Source of the DNA: JAVBWO01 sp036677375
GTDB taxonomy: Bacteria > Bacillota > Dehalobacteriia > UBA4068 > UBA4997
Direction: 5' to 3'
Length of the DNA stretch: 64,000 nt
Assembly (NCBI GenBank): GCA_036677375.1
Contig: JAVBWO010000020.1
Coordinates: 1-64,000, forward strand
The notes under the pieces were generated by a model that saw only the letters and a program-made list of their open reading frames with translations, did no database searches and was not told the origin of the DNA. Positions 25,473-35,299 of this stretch are shown one piece after another (positions within the stretch are counted from its first letter, which is position 1; every line of letters begins with the position of its first letter). The translations under genes were made by a program, and so were the position numbers.

Positions 25473-26075
25473 ATGGGAAAATACATTCGTAAAAGCAGTG
25501 AGGAAAGGATGAAGGAGATCCAGTTGGCCGCCTTAGAGGTTTTTTTAGCCAAGGGTTTCAGTAAGACGACCATGGATGATATTATTGCCGCTACTAGCAT
25601 GTCTAAGGGTGGAGTCTATCATTACTATAAAAATACCCACGACATACTGGCCGATTTGATCCGCTTGAAAAACTACAATTATTTACGGAAAACAGTGAAC
25701 CTTAGCTCCTGCAATACGCCGGAGGAAGCTTGTGATACGCTGGCCAAGGCTTTTGTGGAACGTATGGTAAATCCTTCGCCGCAGAGCCGTTTGCACCTGA
25801 TGATGGCCTATGAATTCGCCAATAGCCGTGATTTTCTGGATCTATACTATGAAATCGAAAAAGAGCCTTTGGAATATATTAAAGATTCATTAAAAAAATT
25901 CTCTGATTTTACATCGGAGAAATCTCAAAAAAGGCTGATGCTGCTTTACCGCATCAACAATACCTTGCACTTTGTCCGGAATCTGTATATCGAAAAGGAA
26001 GCCTGGGGCGTAGATAATGAAATACTTTACGAGCTTTATTATCGTATGTTCTGGGATATTATCACTGATAAGTAA
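25473..26075 (+). CDS. TetR/AcrR family transcriptional regulator
   Basis: A 200-residue regulator with the TetR helix-turn-helix near the N-terminus: IQLAALEVFLAKGFSKTTMDDIIAATSMSKGGVYHYYKNTHDIL, where SKGGVYHYYKN is the recognition helix region. The C-terminal ~140 residues are a variable ligand-binding domain. GATGAGG lies 5 bases before ATG 25473. It lies just downstream of the peptidase/DUF5058 genes and may act on the palindromes at 20754, 20799 and 21050. The ligand cannot be inferred. Confidence 0.88.
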   Translation: MGKYIRKSSEERMKEIQLAALEVFLAKGFSKTTMDDIIAATSMSKGGVYHYYKNTHDILADLIRLKNYNYLRKTVNLSSCNTPEEACDTLAKAFVERMVNPSPQSRLHLMMAYEFANSRDFLDLYYEIEKEPLEYIKDSLKKFSDFTSEKSQKRLMLLYRINNTLHFVRNLYIEKEAWGVDNEILYELYYRMFWDIITDK

Positions 26076-26241
26076 GTCATATAACAAGCCCTTGATTAAT
26101 AAAAAACGCGGAGCTTTGGAATTTACAGAATTGCCGAAAAAATGTGCAACAGGAAAAGGAAATCTTATTTCAACAGAGAATAAAAATGATGTAGAAGCCG
26201 CATTGCAATTGTGTTTTTGCCGCTCAATTTATAGATAGTAC

Positions 26242-26270
26242 TTGACAAAATGAAAGGAAACGGAACTATT
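26242..26270 (+). promoter_or_regulatory. Possible promoter of the leader RNA
   Basis: A perfect TTGACA (26242-26247) is followed after 17 bases by ACTATT, a weak -10. A transcript from here would begin near 26277 and meet the terminator at 26470-26504. Confidence 0.35.
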
Positions 26271-26276
26271 TGCCGG

Positions 26277-26504
26277 TGACAAGATTTTGGCGCGGCAAGA
26301 ATTGTAGTGGTTTCGGACAAGTGCATATTGATATATCCGAGTTAAATGTCCTAAGGCGAATTTGCTATGGCATTTAGCCGATGGGTATAAATGGAAACGT
26401 TTATGCCTCCCGTTTGGAAAGGATAGCTTTAGGACGCCTGGCATTTCATGTCGAGGCTTATTAGGGTGTAAGCAGTTTCCAAATGGAGACTGCTTTTTGT
26501 TTTG
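26277..26504 (+). ncRNA. Candidate structured leader RNA ending in a terminator
   Basis: Between the TetR gene and the dehydrogenase pseudogene several pairings can be drawn by eye: TCCTAA with TTAGGA (closing a long internal region), GGTATAAA with TTTATGCC around TGGAAACG, and GCCT with AGGC around GGCATTTCATGTCG. An intrinsic terminator follows (AAGCAGTTTCC/GGAGACTGC then TTTTT). Promoter, folded domain and terminator in about 260 bases is the layout of a riboswitch or other leader RNA. I could not assign it to a known class by memory. Confidence 0.35.
26470..26504 (+). terminator. Intrinsic terminator upstream of the dehydrogenase pseudogene
   Basis: AAGCAGTTTCC and GGAGACTGCTT form a stem with a 4-base loop, followed by TTTTTGTTTT. 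It would stop transcripts from the 26242 promoter before they reach the gene at 26717. From 26505 to 26716 I see only the AGGAGG site just before that gene. Confidence 0.7.
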
Positions 26505-26716
26505 CTTGTGACAAATAATCTTTATGCGATTGGGGTTAAGCATAAAATCGAGCAAATGTAACCAAAAAATAGGAAAGAAGGGGTGCAGGAAGCTTGGATT
26601 TTATGAATTCAACCCGCTAACGGGGCAGCTTTAACATGGGTGCGTGGTAGGCTTTGGCTTCTGTAATTGACTAAACAAAAGAGGGAAAGTTGAATCGAAA
26701 AAAGTCATAGGAGGAA

Positions 26717-28271
26717 ATGACAGTGAGAAAAATCTTTTCAAATGAACCGTTACTGGATTTCCAAGATGAAGCAGTTAGAAGTAAAATGTTAAAAGCCCTG
26801 AATGATGTAGCAAATCAATTAGGACGTGAATATCCCTTAGTCATGAGAGCAAAGGATCTTTACGGAAAACAAGATCATTTCCCGGGATCCTTCCCAGAAG
26901 GACGAGATTGTAGGATATGTGTCCAAAGCGTCCAAAGAACAGGTTGATCAGGCGGTAGCAGTTGCCGCAAAGGCCTTTGAAGGCTGGAAGAATTTTGATC
27001 TGCAAGCCCGAGCCGCCATTTTATTCAAAGCAGCCTCCATTATGAGGAAACGCAGGTTTGAATTGGCTGCCTGGGTCATCCGTGAATCAGGCCGGAACTG
27101 GGGAGATGCCGATTACGATGTGGCTTTTACCATAGATCATCTGGAATATTACGGCAGAATGATCCATCATATTCAAGAAAATCGCTATCTTTTGCCTTTG
27201 GGGCAGAATGAAGACAATCGTATGAGTTATATTCCCCTGGGGGTTGGCGCAGTGATCTCTCCCTGGAACTTCCCTTTGGCGCTGATGACAGGGATGGTCG
27301 CGGCCGCCGTGGTTGCCGGGAATACTGTTTTGATAAAGCCCTCCAGCCTGACGCCCGTACTTGCGGCGATCATGATGGATATATGGCAGGAAACCGGCCT
27401 GCCCCAGGGTGTGATCAACTTCGTGCCGGGAGACAGCAAGGAAATGGGAGATCACTTGATCCAGCATCCTCAAATACGCTTTATTGCTTTTACGGGTTCC
27501 AGAGAAGTGGGCGAGCACATCAACCGTCTGGCCGCGCAAACCTCGCCGGGTCAAAAATGGATTAAGCGGGTGGTTTTGGAAATGGGTGGCAAAGACGCCA
27601 TCTTGGTTGATGAAGATGCCGCCGACTTGGACGAAGTGGCAGACGGCATCATGGCCGCCGCTTTTGGTTTCCAGGGTCAAAAATGCGCCGCCTGCTCCCG
27701 TGCGATCATTCACGAAAAGATCTATGACCGGTTGGTGGAAAAAATCGTGGAGCGCACAAAAAAATTATCCGTCGGTTCGGCCGCGCAGAACTATCCTATC
27801 GGTCCTGTCGTTGATAGCGGCGCTTATCAAAAGATTCTCAAGTATATCGAGATCGGTAAAGAGGAAGGGGATCTTTTGTGCGGCGGCGGGAGCGGTCCCG
27901 AGAACGGTTATTACATTCAGCCTACGGTTTTTGGCAATATTGCTCCCAAATCCCGCCTGGAGCAGGAGGAGGTCTTTGGGCCGGTCCTTGCTTTGATCAA
28001 AGCCCAAAGCTTTGAAGAAGGGATTGAGATTTTTAACGATACAGATTACGGCCTGACAGGAGCCTATTATGGGACAAGCCGGGAACATTTGGAGATTGCC
28101 CGCTGCGAACTGCATTGCGGCAACCTGAACCTGAATATGAACTGCACCGCTTCTTTAGTGGGAGCCAATCCTTTTGGCGGTTTCAATATGTCGGGAACGG
28201 ATTCCAAAACAGGCAGCCCCGATTATTTGCTGCTCTTTGTGCAGGCCAAAACAACGACGGAAGCGTTTTAA
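26717..28271 (+). pseudogene. 1-pyrroline-5-carboxylate dehydrogenase (RocA/PutA2-like), frameshifted
   Basis: An aldehyde dehydrogenase family gene split by one frameshift. The first frame (26717-~26885) reads FSNEPLLDFQDEA... to REYPLVMRAKDLYGKQDHF, typical of the RocA N-terminus. Just after this it loses similarity, and the second frame resumes with DPSQKDEIVGYVSKASKEQ and runs to 28271. Dropping one G from CCCGGG (26881-26886) joins them into a product of about 517 residues, the normal family length. The rest is intact: SPWNFPLALM, VLEMGGKDAI (catalytic Glu) and FGFQGQKCAACSR (catalytic Cys). It would oxidise glutamate semialdehyde to glutamate. It is either a recent pseudogene or a sequencing error. 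Confidence 0.8.
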
Positions 28272-28781
28272 CTCTTTGCCTTGATGCAATCACAAGAAAC
28301 CTTGCTTGGGTTGCACAAAGCTTGGTTCGCCGGTTTGGGGGTGCATAACGGCAAGAAGCGTTCAAAAGCAGCTTTTGAAGAGCGCAGATCCAAAATAGAT
28401 CTTGGGAAGCCTATGGTTTCAAATAGGTCTTGTGCATTGGCATCCGGTATTATATAATGTGTTTCAGTAGTGGTTGTTTTGGCAATGCCTGAGAAGGTTA
28501 AAACAAAACATTTAGGTATGAGATATGGATCTATGCATGTCGGTTTGCTGGATTCCCTGTACCTTGTTTCGTCAATATGGATACGGTCCCGTACGTTAAA
28601 ATGAGCCGTTTCACCAAAACACTCTGCCCTTTTGTAGCAGAGTGTTTTGTCTTTTTATTATTTTTTGATCTTATGCGCCTCCGTCACTTCCTTTTCACAT
28701 TCTTGTCATATCATGAACATAAAGTCTTAATATGATGTTATTGTGTAACGGATAGGAATTACAGAAGGAGAGGTGATATTG
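28272..28781 (+). other. Non-coding region before the two-component system
   Basis: About 510 bases without a gene I can support. It contains the terminator at 28616-28657 and, just before the regulator gene, an AAGGAGAGGTG ribosome site (28765-28775). TTGTCA and TAATAT near 28705-28735 are 19 bases apart, too far for a confident promoter. Confidence 0.5.
28616..28657 (+). terminator. Intrinsic terminator
   Basis: AAAACACTCTG and CAGAGTGTTTT form an 11-base perfect stem followed by GTCTTTTT. It isolates the two-component operon from the dehydrogenase gene. Confidence 0.85.
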
Positions 28782-29447
28782 ATGGCTAAGATCCTTGTAG
28801 TGGATGATGAGGCCAATATTCGCCAGATCATCCGCAAATATGCCACCTTTGAGGGCTATGATGTTGTAGAAGCCGCTACCGGTATGGAAGCCATTGAGAT
28901 ATGCCGTAAAAAAGATTTTGACATCATCGTCATGGATATTATGATGCCGGAATTGGATGGCTTCTCCGCCTGCCGGGAGATCCGTAAATTTAAAGATCTT
29001 CCGGTATTGATGCTTTCAGCCCGCGGTGAAGAATACGATAAAATCCATGGCTTTGAGTTGGGAATTGATGATTATGTGGTCAAGCCCTTTTCGCCAAAGG
29101 AGCTGATGTTGCGCATCAGCGCTATTTTGAAGCGCAGCGGCAACCATACCAAACGGGAAATCAGCCAAATCGGGGGCATGACGGTGGATTTTGACGCTCG
29201 AATGGTCACCATTGATGGCGTACGCATCGAAATGACACCCAAAGAATATGACTTGTTTTTTTACATGGTGCGGAATTCGGGTATTGCCTTAAGCAGGGAA
29301 AAGCTGATTACGCAAGTATGGGGTTATGATTTTTATGGCGATGACAGGACGCTGGATACCCATATCAAGCTTTTGCGGAAAAGTTTGGGGGATTACAGCA
29401 GCCATATCGTGACCTTAAGAGGGGTGGGATACCGCTTTGAAGCATAA
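28782..29447 (+). CDS. OmpR/PhoB-family response regulator
   Basis: A 221-residue regulator. The receiver domain has VVDDEANIRQIIRKYA (acidic pair), IIVMDIMMPELDGF (phospho-acceptor Asp), MLSARGEEYDKIHGFELGIDDYVVKPFSPKEL (Thr/Ser position is Ser; switch Lys). The C-terminal winged helix has MTPKEYDLFFYMVRNSG, SREKLITQVWGYDFYGDDRTLDTHIKLLRKSLG and VTLRGVGYRFE. ATG 28782 is chosen over GTG 28773, which lies in the ribosome site. Its end overlaps the kinase gene. It may control the acylation and export genes that follow, but no direct sign of this is visible. Confidence 0.93.
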   Translation: MAKILVVDDEANIRQIIRKYATFEGYDVVEAATGMEAIEICRKKDFDIIVMDIMMPELDGFSACREIRKFKDLPVLMLSARGEEYDKIHGFELGIDDYVVKPFSPKELMLRISAILKRSGNHTKREISQIGGMTVDFDARMVTIDGVRIEMTPKEYDLFFYMVRNSGIALSREKLITQVWGYDFYGDDRTLDTHIKLLRKSLGDYSSHIVTLRGVGYRFEA

Positions 29448-31017
29448 GAAACCGATCATCAGTATCCGCTGGAAACTCTTTGTTTATCTGGCGGCTTTTG
29501 TCGGGGTCACGCTGATTCTTTTATGGCTGTTTCAGGTGGTATTTTTAGAAAATTTTTATCAGAAAATCAAAATCGCAAGTATGCAAGAGGTCGCGTTCAC
29601 CATCGTTAAAAATATCGATAGCGACGACCTTTCCGCCGTCATAGAAGAAAGCGCCCACGAAAATGATGTTTGCATCCGCATTGTAGATGTAAACGGTGCG
29701 GATTTCTATTCTTTAGACAGCATTCCCAGTTGTTCCATTCATAAAATGAGCAGAAGACGATTGATTGAGCTTTATGCTTTGGCGGAAGAAAACGGCGGTA
29801 GGCCGTTGCAGTTTTTATCGAACAAATCTGCTTTTGCCGGCAACGGGTTGGATCAGTCTCCGGCAATCAATGCTTCCAAGGAAATGCTTCCCCCCAAAGA
29901 TCCTGGAAACGATCCAAATAACGATACTGTGACAGAAAATTTTTCCAGGGGAGCGGCGCCGAATGGAGTTGCGCGCTGGCCGGGGCAAGAAATGAAAAAT
30001 GGCTTCCGGAGTATGATCTATGGTATACTGATCAATAGTACGGCCAATGGGAAACTGCTGCTTCTCTTGGATACCACCATTACACCTTTAGGAGCTACGG
30101 CGGATATCCTTCGGGTGGAACTGATTTACATCGTTGTTATCCTGTTGCTTTTATCAGGAATTCTTTCCCTTATCTTATCAAGAAAAATTTCTTCTCCTAT
30201 CATGAAAATCAATGATCAGGCAAAGGAGCTGGCATTGGGCAATTATAACGCTTCTTTCAATGGTGCGGGTTACCGGGAGGTTTCTCAGCTCAGCGATACG
30301 CTGAACTATGCGGCAAAAGAGCTTTCCCGGGTGGAAGAACTGCGGCGGGAGCTTCTTGCGAACATTTCCCATGACTTACGGACGCCGCTGACCATGATCA
30401 CCGGATATGGTGAAGTCATGCGGGATATCCCCGGCGAGAATACACCGGAAAATGTCCAGATCATCATTGATGAAGGGAAGAGGCTGACCGATCTGGTCAA
30501 TTCCCTATTGGACATCTCCAAGCTGCAATCTGGCACTCAGGAGCTGCATCAGACAACTTTTAATCTGACGGCAAGCATCCGGGAGATCCTGAAGCGGTAT
30601 CGCAAGCTGATGGAGCAGGAGGGATATGACATCCAATTTCAGCATGGGGAAGACGTTTTTGTTTATGCCGATGAAATCAAGATCTCGCAAGTTATCTATA
30701 ATCTCATCAACAATGCTGTAAACTACACCGGTGAGGACAAGAAGGTCATGATCTGTCAAACAATAGAAAGCGGTAAAGTAAAACTTGCCATCAGTGACAC
30801 GGGCCAAGGCATAGCTCCGGAGGAATTAAAATACATTTGGGAACGTTACTATAAAATAGATAAGGTGCATAAACGTTCTGTCATTGGGACAGGCTTAGGC
30901 CTTTCTATTGTCAAAGGCATCATGCAATTGCACGGGGGCGAATATGGCGTAGAAAGCACTCCCGGGCAGGGCAGTACCTTTTGGTTTTCTTTAAAGACAT
31001 GTCAAGCAGCAAAGTAG
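29437..31017 (+). CDS. Sensor histidine kinase
   Basis: A 526-residue membrane kinase. Two hydrophobic segments (residues ~13-35 and ~230-250) enclose an extracellular sensor of about 190 residues, longer than usual and rich in Pro/Asn between residues 150 and 190. A HAMP region follows (SRKISSPIMKINDQAKELALGNY), then HisKA with ANISHDLRTPLTMITGYGEVM (phospho-His), and HATPase_c with NLINNAVNYTG (N box), ISDTGQGIAPEEL (G1) and GTGLGLSIVKGIMQLHGG (G2). The start is a TTG at 29437 that overlaps the regulator gene by 11 bases. The signal sensed is unknown. Confidence 0.92.
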   Translation: MKHKKPIISIRWKLFVYLAAFVGVTLILLWLFQVVFLENFYQKIKIASMQEVAFTIVKNIDSDDLSAVIEESAHENDVCIRIVDVNGADFYSLDSIPSCSIHKMSRRRLIELYALAEENGGRPLQFLSNKSAFAGNGLDQSPAINASKEMLPPKDPGNDPNNDTVTENFSRGAAPNGVARWPGQEMKNGFRSMIYGILINSTANGKLLLLLDTTITPLGATADILRVELIYIVVILLLLSGILSLILSRKISSPIMKINDQAKELALGNYNASFNGAGYREVSQLSDTLNYAAKELSRVEELRRELLANISHDLRTPLTMITGYGEVMRDIPGENTPENVQIIIDEGKRLTDLVNSLLDISKLQSGTQELHQTTFNLTASIREILKRYRKLMEQEGYDIQFQHGEDVFVYADEIKISQVIYNLINNAVNYTGEDKKVMICQTIESGKVKLAISDTGQGIAPEELKYIWERYYKIDKVHKRSVIGTGLGLSIVKGIMQLHGGEYGVESTPGQGSTFWFSLKTCQAAK

Positions 31018-31158
31018 CTTAGTCCGCTGTGTAAGTTGCTTACGAGAGCTTACAACTCCCGTAAACTCTTTGCCTGTTAGGTATCTGCCATTTGATAACA
31101 TATGAAAAATTCTTGCCGGCAGGCGAAGCTCTGAACGCTTCCGGCTCATGGAGGATTT

Positions 31159-32571
31159 ATGCTGTTTTCCAGTACGCCTTTTCTTTTTCTGTTTTTGCCT
31201 ACAGTGCTTTTTATTTATTATGTCTTTTTCTTAAAGAATCTCCCACTGAAAAATGTTTTCTTATTAATTGCAAGCTTGCTTTTTTATGCCTGGGGGGAAC
31301 CAAGATTTGTCTTGGTGATGATGCTTTCCATTATAGTGAACTATGGCTTCGGTGTATTGGTCGGCCGAAGCCGGCGGCGCTTGTGGCTCATCTTGATGCT
31401 CAGCTTTAACCTGGGCATCCTTTTCATTTTTAAATATCTGCTTTTTACCATAGGCAACCTGAACGGCTTGTTTGGTTTTGCACTGCCTATGCCGGATATC
31501 GTGCTGCCCATCGGGATCTCCTTTTTCACTTTCCAGGCAGTTTCCTATGTGCTGGATGTTTACCGCGGCAGAGTGGAGGTACAAAAAAATCCTCTGTATG
31601 TAGGACTGTATATTGCCTTTTTCCCTCAGTTAATTGCGGGGCCTATCGTTCGCTATGCCACCATTGCGGATCAGATCGAGAACCGGCACGAGAATTTCAG
31701 TGATTTTTCTTCCGGGGTATGCCGTTTTATCCTTGGTTTAAGTAAAAAAGTATTGATTGCCAACAATCTTGCCCTGGTGGCGGATAAGGCTTTCAATACG
31801 CCGTCGTCTGAACTGAGCGTGGCCTTTGCCTGGCTTGGCATTGTAGGTTATACGCTACAGATTTTTTTTGATTTTTCCGGTTATTCCGATATGGCGATCG
31901 GTTTGGGCCGGATGTTTGGCTTTCATTTTGAAGAGAACTTTAATCATCCTTATATCGCCAAGTCGGTTTCAGAGTTTTGGCGGCGCTGGCATATTTCTTT
32001 GGGTACCTGGTTTCGGGATTACTTATACTTTCCCTTAGGCGGCAGCCGGGTGAAGAGCCGCGGCAGGTTGGCCTTCAATCTTTTCGTGGTATGGTTTTTG
32101 ACCGGCTTCTGGCATGGCGCCAACTGGACCTTTGTTTGCTGGGGCCTGCTTTATTTTGTTTTTATCACTTTGGAAAAATTGGGTGGTTTCGAAAAGCGTT
32201 TTGCCAAATGGACCTGGCTCAAACATATTTATGTATTATTTGTAGTGATGATGGGCTGGGTACTCTTCCGGGCGGCGGATCTTTCCGCAGCCGTAGCTTA
32301 TTTCGGAACTTTGTTCCATATAAATGGGAACATTGCAATCAATGATCTTTTTATTCTCTATTTTCGAGAGAACATCTTCTACTATGCGGCGGGGATTTTA
32401 TTTTGCATGCCTGTTGTTTCTTGGCTTGCGACTAAATGCGGGGGAGTATCCCGCACATGGAGAAATATTTATTACGTGCTGCGGCCGGTGATTTATATTG
32501 CTCTTTTCTTCCTGGCCCTTTCTTTTATCGTGAAGGACGCCTATAACCCCTTTATCTATTTTAATTTCTAG
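31159..32571 (+). CDS. MBOAT family O-acyltransferase (AlgI/DltB-like)
   Basis: A 470-residue membrane-bound O-acyltransferase with about 11 hydrophobic segments. It starts MLFSSTPFLFLFLPTVLFIYY and shows PIGISFFTFQAVSYVLDVYRG, FFPQLIAGPIVRYA, DFSGYSDMAIGLGRMFGFHF, the WRRWHISLGTWFRDYLYFPLGGSR core and the catalytic His in FLTGFWHGANW. AlgI-type proteins pass acyl groups through the membrane for O-acetylation of extracellular polymers. GGAGG lies just before ATG 31159. The partner AlgJ-like gene starts 11 bases after its stop. Confidence 0.92.
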   Translation: MLFSSTPFLFLFLPTVLFIYYVFFLKNLPLKNVFLLIASLLFYAWGEPRFVLVMMLSIIVNYGFGVLVGRSRRRLWLILMLSFNLGILFIFKYLLFTIGNLNGLFGFALPMPDIVLPIGISFFTFQAVSYVLDVYRGRVEVQKNPLYVGLYIAFFPQLIAGPIVRYATIADQIENRHENFSDFSSGVCRFILGLSKKVLIANNLALVADKAFNTPSSELSVAFAWLGIVGYTLQIFFDFSGYSDMAIGLGRMFGFHFEENFNHPYIAKSVSEFWRRWHISLGTWFRDYLYFPLGGSRVKSRGRLAFNLFVVWFLTGFWHGANWTFVCWGLLYFVFITLEKLGGFEKRFAKWTWLKHIYVLFVVMMGWVLFRAADLSAAVAYFGTLFHINGNIAINDLFILYFRENIFYYAAGILFCMPVVSWLATKCGGVSRTWRNIYYVLRPVIYIALFFLALSFIVKDAYNPFIYFNF

Positions 32572-32582
32572 AGGTGATATTT

Positions 32583-33755
32583 TTGAAGCTGAATTCTGCT
32601 GCGGTAAAATGGATCGGGGTCATTTTTATCGCCATCCTTTGCCTCTTTGGAATCACCACGACAGGAGGCGTCATTCAGGATCTTACAGACGACTCCACGG
32701 CTTTTGTGTTAGATGATATGGAAACTATGTTTAACGACAATGTTTTCTTAAAAGAAAAGCTGGTATCTTATAACGGAGGCTTCCGGCGTCTCATCGGGCA
32801 AAAAGTGGTGCGGGATGCCGACCCCAATAATATGATCATCAAAACGGGAGATGGCAGCCTTACTTCTATCATGTGGAAATATGATCTCCAGCCCAAAGCG
32901 TCGGCGGTTATTAGCTTCAAGGAATTTTTAGACAAAGAAAACATGCCGTTTCTGTATGTAATGACGCCGTATAAAATCATCAGTGGCTATACGGAGCTTC
33001 CTACAGGCATTAAGGATTATTCCAATGAAGACGCTGGTGAATTTCTGGCTTATCTGAAGGAAGCCTCGGTGGATTATATGGATTTGCGGCAGGATCTCGT
33101 GGCGGATCACAAAGATCTCAAAGGTTTGTTTTTCCGGACGGATCACCATTGGCAGACCAAGACCGCTTTTTGGGCTTTTTCCAAGGTAGCTGCTGTTTTG
33201 TCGGATCAATATGGTTTTGATATGGACAAAGATCATTTAGATCTGTCGCAATATACCATTTCCTCCTATGAAAAATCCTATCTGGGCTCTCAGGGGCGCC
33301 GGGTGGGGCAGCTTTATATTGGGCTGGACGATTATGATTTTATTGAACCCAATTTTGCTACCGATCTTTCTGTTACCATCCATAAAGAGGACGGCAGCGT
33401 CCGGGTGCAGGAAGGTGATTTTAACCAGGCTCTTATTTATGCCCCTCTGCGGGATATGACGGCTCCGCCGTCTACCAACCATTATGCCAGCTATTTTGGG
33501 GGAGATTATCCGGAAGTGATCATTCAAAACCATAATGTCGAAAACGGCAAGCTTTTGATTATAAAAGATTCCTTTGCCTTGCCGTTTGCCGCTTTTCTTG
33601 CTACCGTTACAGAAGAGATTCATATGATCGATTTACGTTACTTCACAAAGGAGAGCCTGTGTGATTATATCCGCGATTATCAACCGGATATGGTAATGGT
33701 TATGTATAATCCATCCAGTCTGAGCGCACAGGGCATGTTTCATTTTGGCACCTGA
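32583..33755 (+). CDS. AlgJ/AlgX-like DHHW-family acetyltransferase partner
   Basis: A protein of about 390 residues with one N-terminal membrane anchor (residues ~10-28) and an extracellular SGNH-like domain. The FFRTDHHWQTKTAFW motif is the DHHW signature, and IIKDSFALPFAAFLA carries the Ser-containing block near the C-terminus. It would transfer the acetyl group delivered by the AlgI-like protein to a surface polymer. TTG 32583 is preferred as the start because GAGGTG lies at 32571-32576. The GTG at 32574 sits in that site. A terminator follows at 33843. Confidence 0.87.
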   Translation: MKLNSAAVKWIGVIFIAILCLFGITTTGGVIQDLTDDSTAFVLDDMETMFNDNVFLKEKLVSYNGGFRRLIGQKVVRDADPNNMIIKTGDGSLTSIMWKYDLQPKASAVISFKEFLDKENMPFLYVMTPYKIISGYTELPTGIKDYSNEDAGEFLAYLKEASVDYMDLRQDLVADHKDLKGLFFRTDHHWQTKTAFWAFSKVAAVLSDQYGFDMDKDHLDLSQYTISSYEKSYLGSQGRRVGQLYIGLDDYDFIEPNFATDLSVTIHKEDGSVRVQEGDFNQALIYAPLRDMTAPPSTNHYASYFGGDYPEVIIQNHNVENGKLLIIKDSFALPFAAFLATVTEEIHMIDLRYFTKESLCDYIRDYQPDMVMVMYNPSSLSAQGMFHFGT

Positions 33756-33842
33756 GTTTATTCGGGAAAATATGAAAAAACGACAGCACAAAAGAACGGG
33801 TAAGCGCAGGCCGTATCGGCCTAAAAAAACAGTATGAAAAAG

Positions 33843-33883
33843 TACCGTTGCAGAGACCAATCATCTTTGCAACGGTATTTTTA
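33843..33883 (+). terminator. Intrinsic terminator after the AlgI/AlgJ-like pair
   Basis: TACCGTTGCA and TTGCAACGGTA form the stem around a 14-base loop, followed by TTTTTAAA. Confidence 0.85.
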
Positions 33884-34033
33884 AATAAATTTTAAGAACT
33901 GTGTTAAGATATTGTAAGAAATTCCCAATATAATATAAGATGATCTTATCATAGTATTGTGAACTGGCAGGTTTCAAACTATAATAGTGATGATATGGTA
34001 AAAAATTCAAATGAATGTGTGAGGAGTAAAGAA

Positions 34034-35284
34034 ATGAGTGCGGGAAAGAAAAAAGGTTGGTCAAAGAAGAAAAAAATCATTTTGGGAAGCATTGTAGCGG
34101 TAATTGTTTTGGTTATCTTATTTTTTGCGTTGGGAAATAAAGGCGACATGAATCTAATGGTATCTACCATGCCGCTGTCAAAAACAAACCTGGAGGAGAC
34201 CATTACCCTCAAAGCGCCGCTGGAAGGCACGGAAAGCGTTGAAGTCGTATCACAGCTAAATTATGAGGTGGCGGAATTATTGGTCAAGGAAGGGGATAAA
34301 GTCACCAAAGGACAAATCTTAGCTGTTTTGGACGGTAAGAAAATGAAAGAGGAGATTCAGCAGGCGGCGGATGCCCTGGCTCTTGACACGAAACAATATC
34401 AGGAAGGTCTGGAGAATAGCCAGCGGGCCTATGATAAAGCGGTGGAGGATCTGAAGGCCGCCAAAGCCAATTATGACCGCGTTCAGTCCCTTTATGATCA
34501 AGGCGCCGATACCCTGGTATCATTGGAAGGGGCTAAAACCACCCTGGCGGACGCCCAGCGTCAGGTGGATTCCTATAACACTGCCGGTGGCAAGGTGGTG
34601 GGAAATGCATCCACTTTGAAACAACTTGAGATTTCCAAAAAGGAATTGGAACGAAAAAAAGAAGCTCTGGCAGACTTGGAGATCAAAAGCCTTATTGACG
34701 GTATTGTCAGCCGAATTAATGTCAAGGTCGGTAGTCTTGCCAATGACACCAACGATGGCAAGCCCATGTTTATCATTGATAATACATCGCAGCTCCAAAT
34801 GACGGTAAAGGTGAGCGAGTATGATATTGGCAAGATCGTTGTGGGGCAAAATGTTACCATCAGCGCCGATATTTTACAGGGCGCCACTGTGAAAGGGGTG
34901 GTGGCGCGGATCTCACCTACCGGCGAATTGAAGGACACCAACAGCACGGAACGGGTGATTCCAACCCAGATCAATATCACGGAAGGCAGTGATAAGCTCA
35001 TTGCCGGCATTACTGCAACGGCCGAGATCAGTATTGCTCAAGCAGATCATGTTTTTGCCGTACCCCTCGGGGCATTGATCCAAAATGCCGATGACTCAGT
35101 CAGCATTGCTACGGTGACAGAAGAAAATACGTTGCATCTGATACCTGTTACGGTAGGGCTCGAAACCGATTTGGAGGCGGAAATCAGCGGCGAAGACTTG
35201 ACGGAAGGGATGCAGGTGGTAACCAATCCCAATTCGCAGATGAGCGAGGCAATGCCTGTAATGGCGCCTGCCGTTGCGGAATAA
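34034..35284 (+). CDS. HlyD/MacA-type membrane fusion protein
   Basis: A 416-residue periplasmic-adaptor-type protein. A lysine-rich start (KKKGWSKKKK) leads into one membrane helix (residues ~16-36). The biotinyl-lipoyl half-motifs are VAELLVKEGDKVTKGQILAVLDG and IKSLIDGIVSRINVKVGSL, separated by a coiled coil of about 120 residues. The beta-barrel/MP part ends near EGMQVVTNP. It links the ABC exporter to the cell surface. ATG 34034 has GAGGAG 7 bases before it; the frame is open from 33959 but lacks a site there. Confidence 0.9.
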   Translation: MSAGKKKGWSKKKKIILGSIVAVIVLVILFFALGNKGDMNLMVSTMPLSKTNLEETITLKAPLEGTESVEVVSQLNYEVAELLVKEGDKVTKGQILAVLDGKKMKEEIQQAADALALDTKQYQEGLENSQRAYDKAVEDLKAAKANYDRVQSLYDQGADTLVSLEGAKTTLADAQRQVDSYNTAGGKVVGNASTLKQLEISKKELERKKEALADLEIKSLIDGIVSRINVKVGSLANDTNDGKPMFIIDNTSQLQMTVKVSEYDIGKIVVGQNVTISADILQGATVKGVVARISPTGELKDTNSTERVIPTQINITEGSDKLIAGITATAEISIAQADHVFAVPLGALIQNADDSVSIATVTEENTLHLIPVTVGLETDLEAEISGEDLTEGMQVVTNPNSQMSEAMPVMAPAVAE

Positions 35285-35299
35285 AGAAAGGATTATGGC

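Noticed and set aside
27087..27713. A 208-codon open frame on the - strand
   Set aside because: It is the mirror of the P5C dehydrogenase coding frame and has no start signal.
31092..31409. A 105-residue frame overlapping the AlgI-like start
   Set aside because: The AlgI-like frame has GGAGG, an ATG and full family similarity; this frame has none of these.
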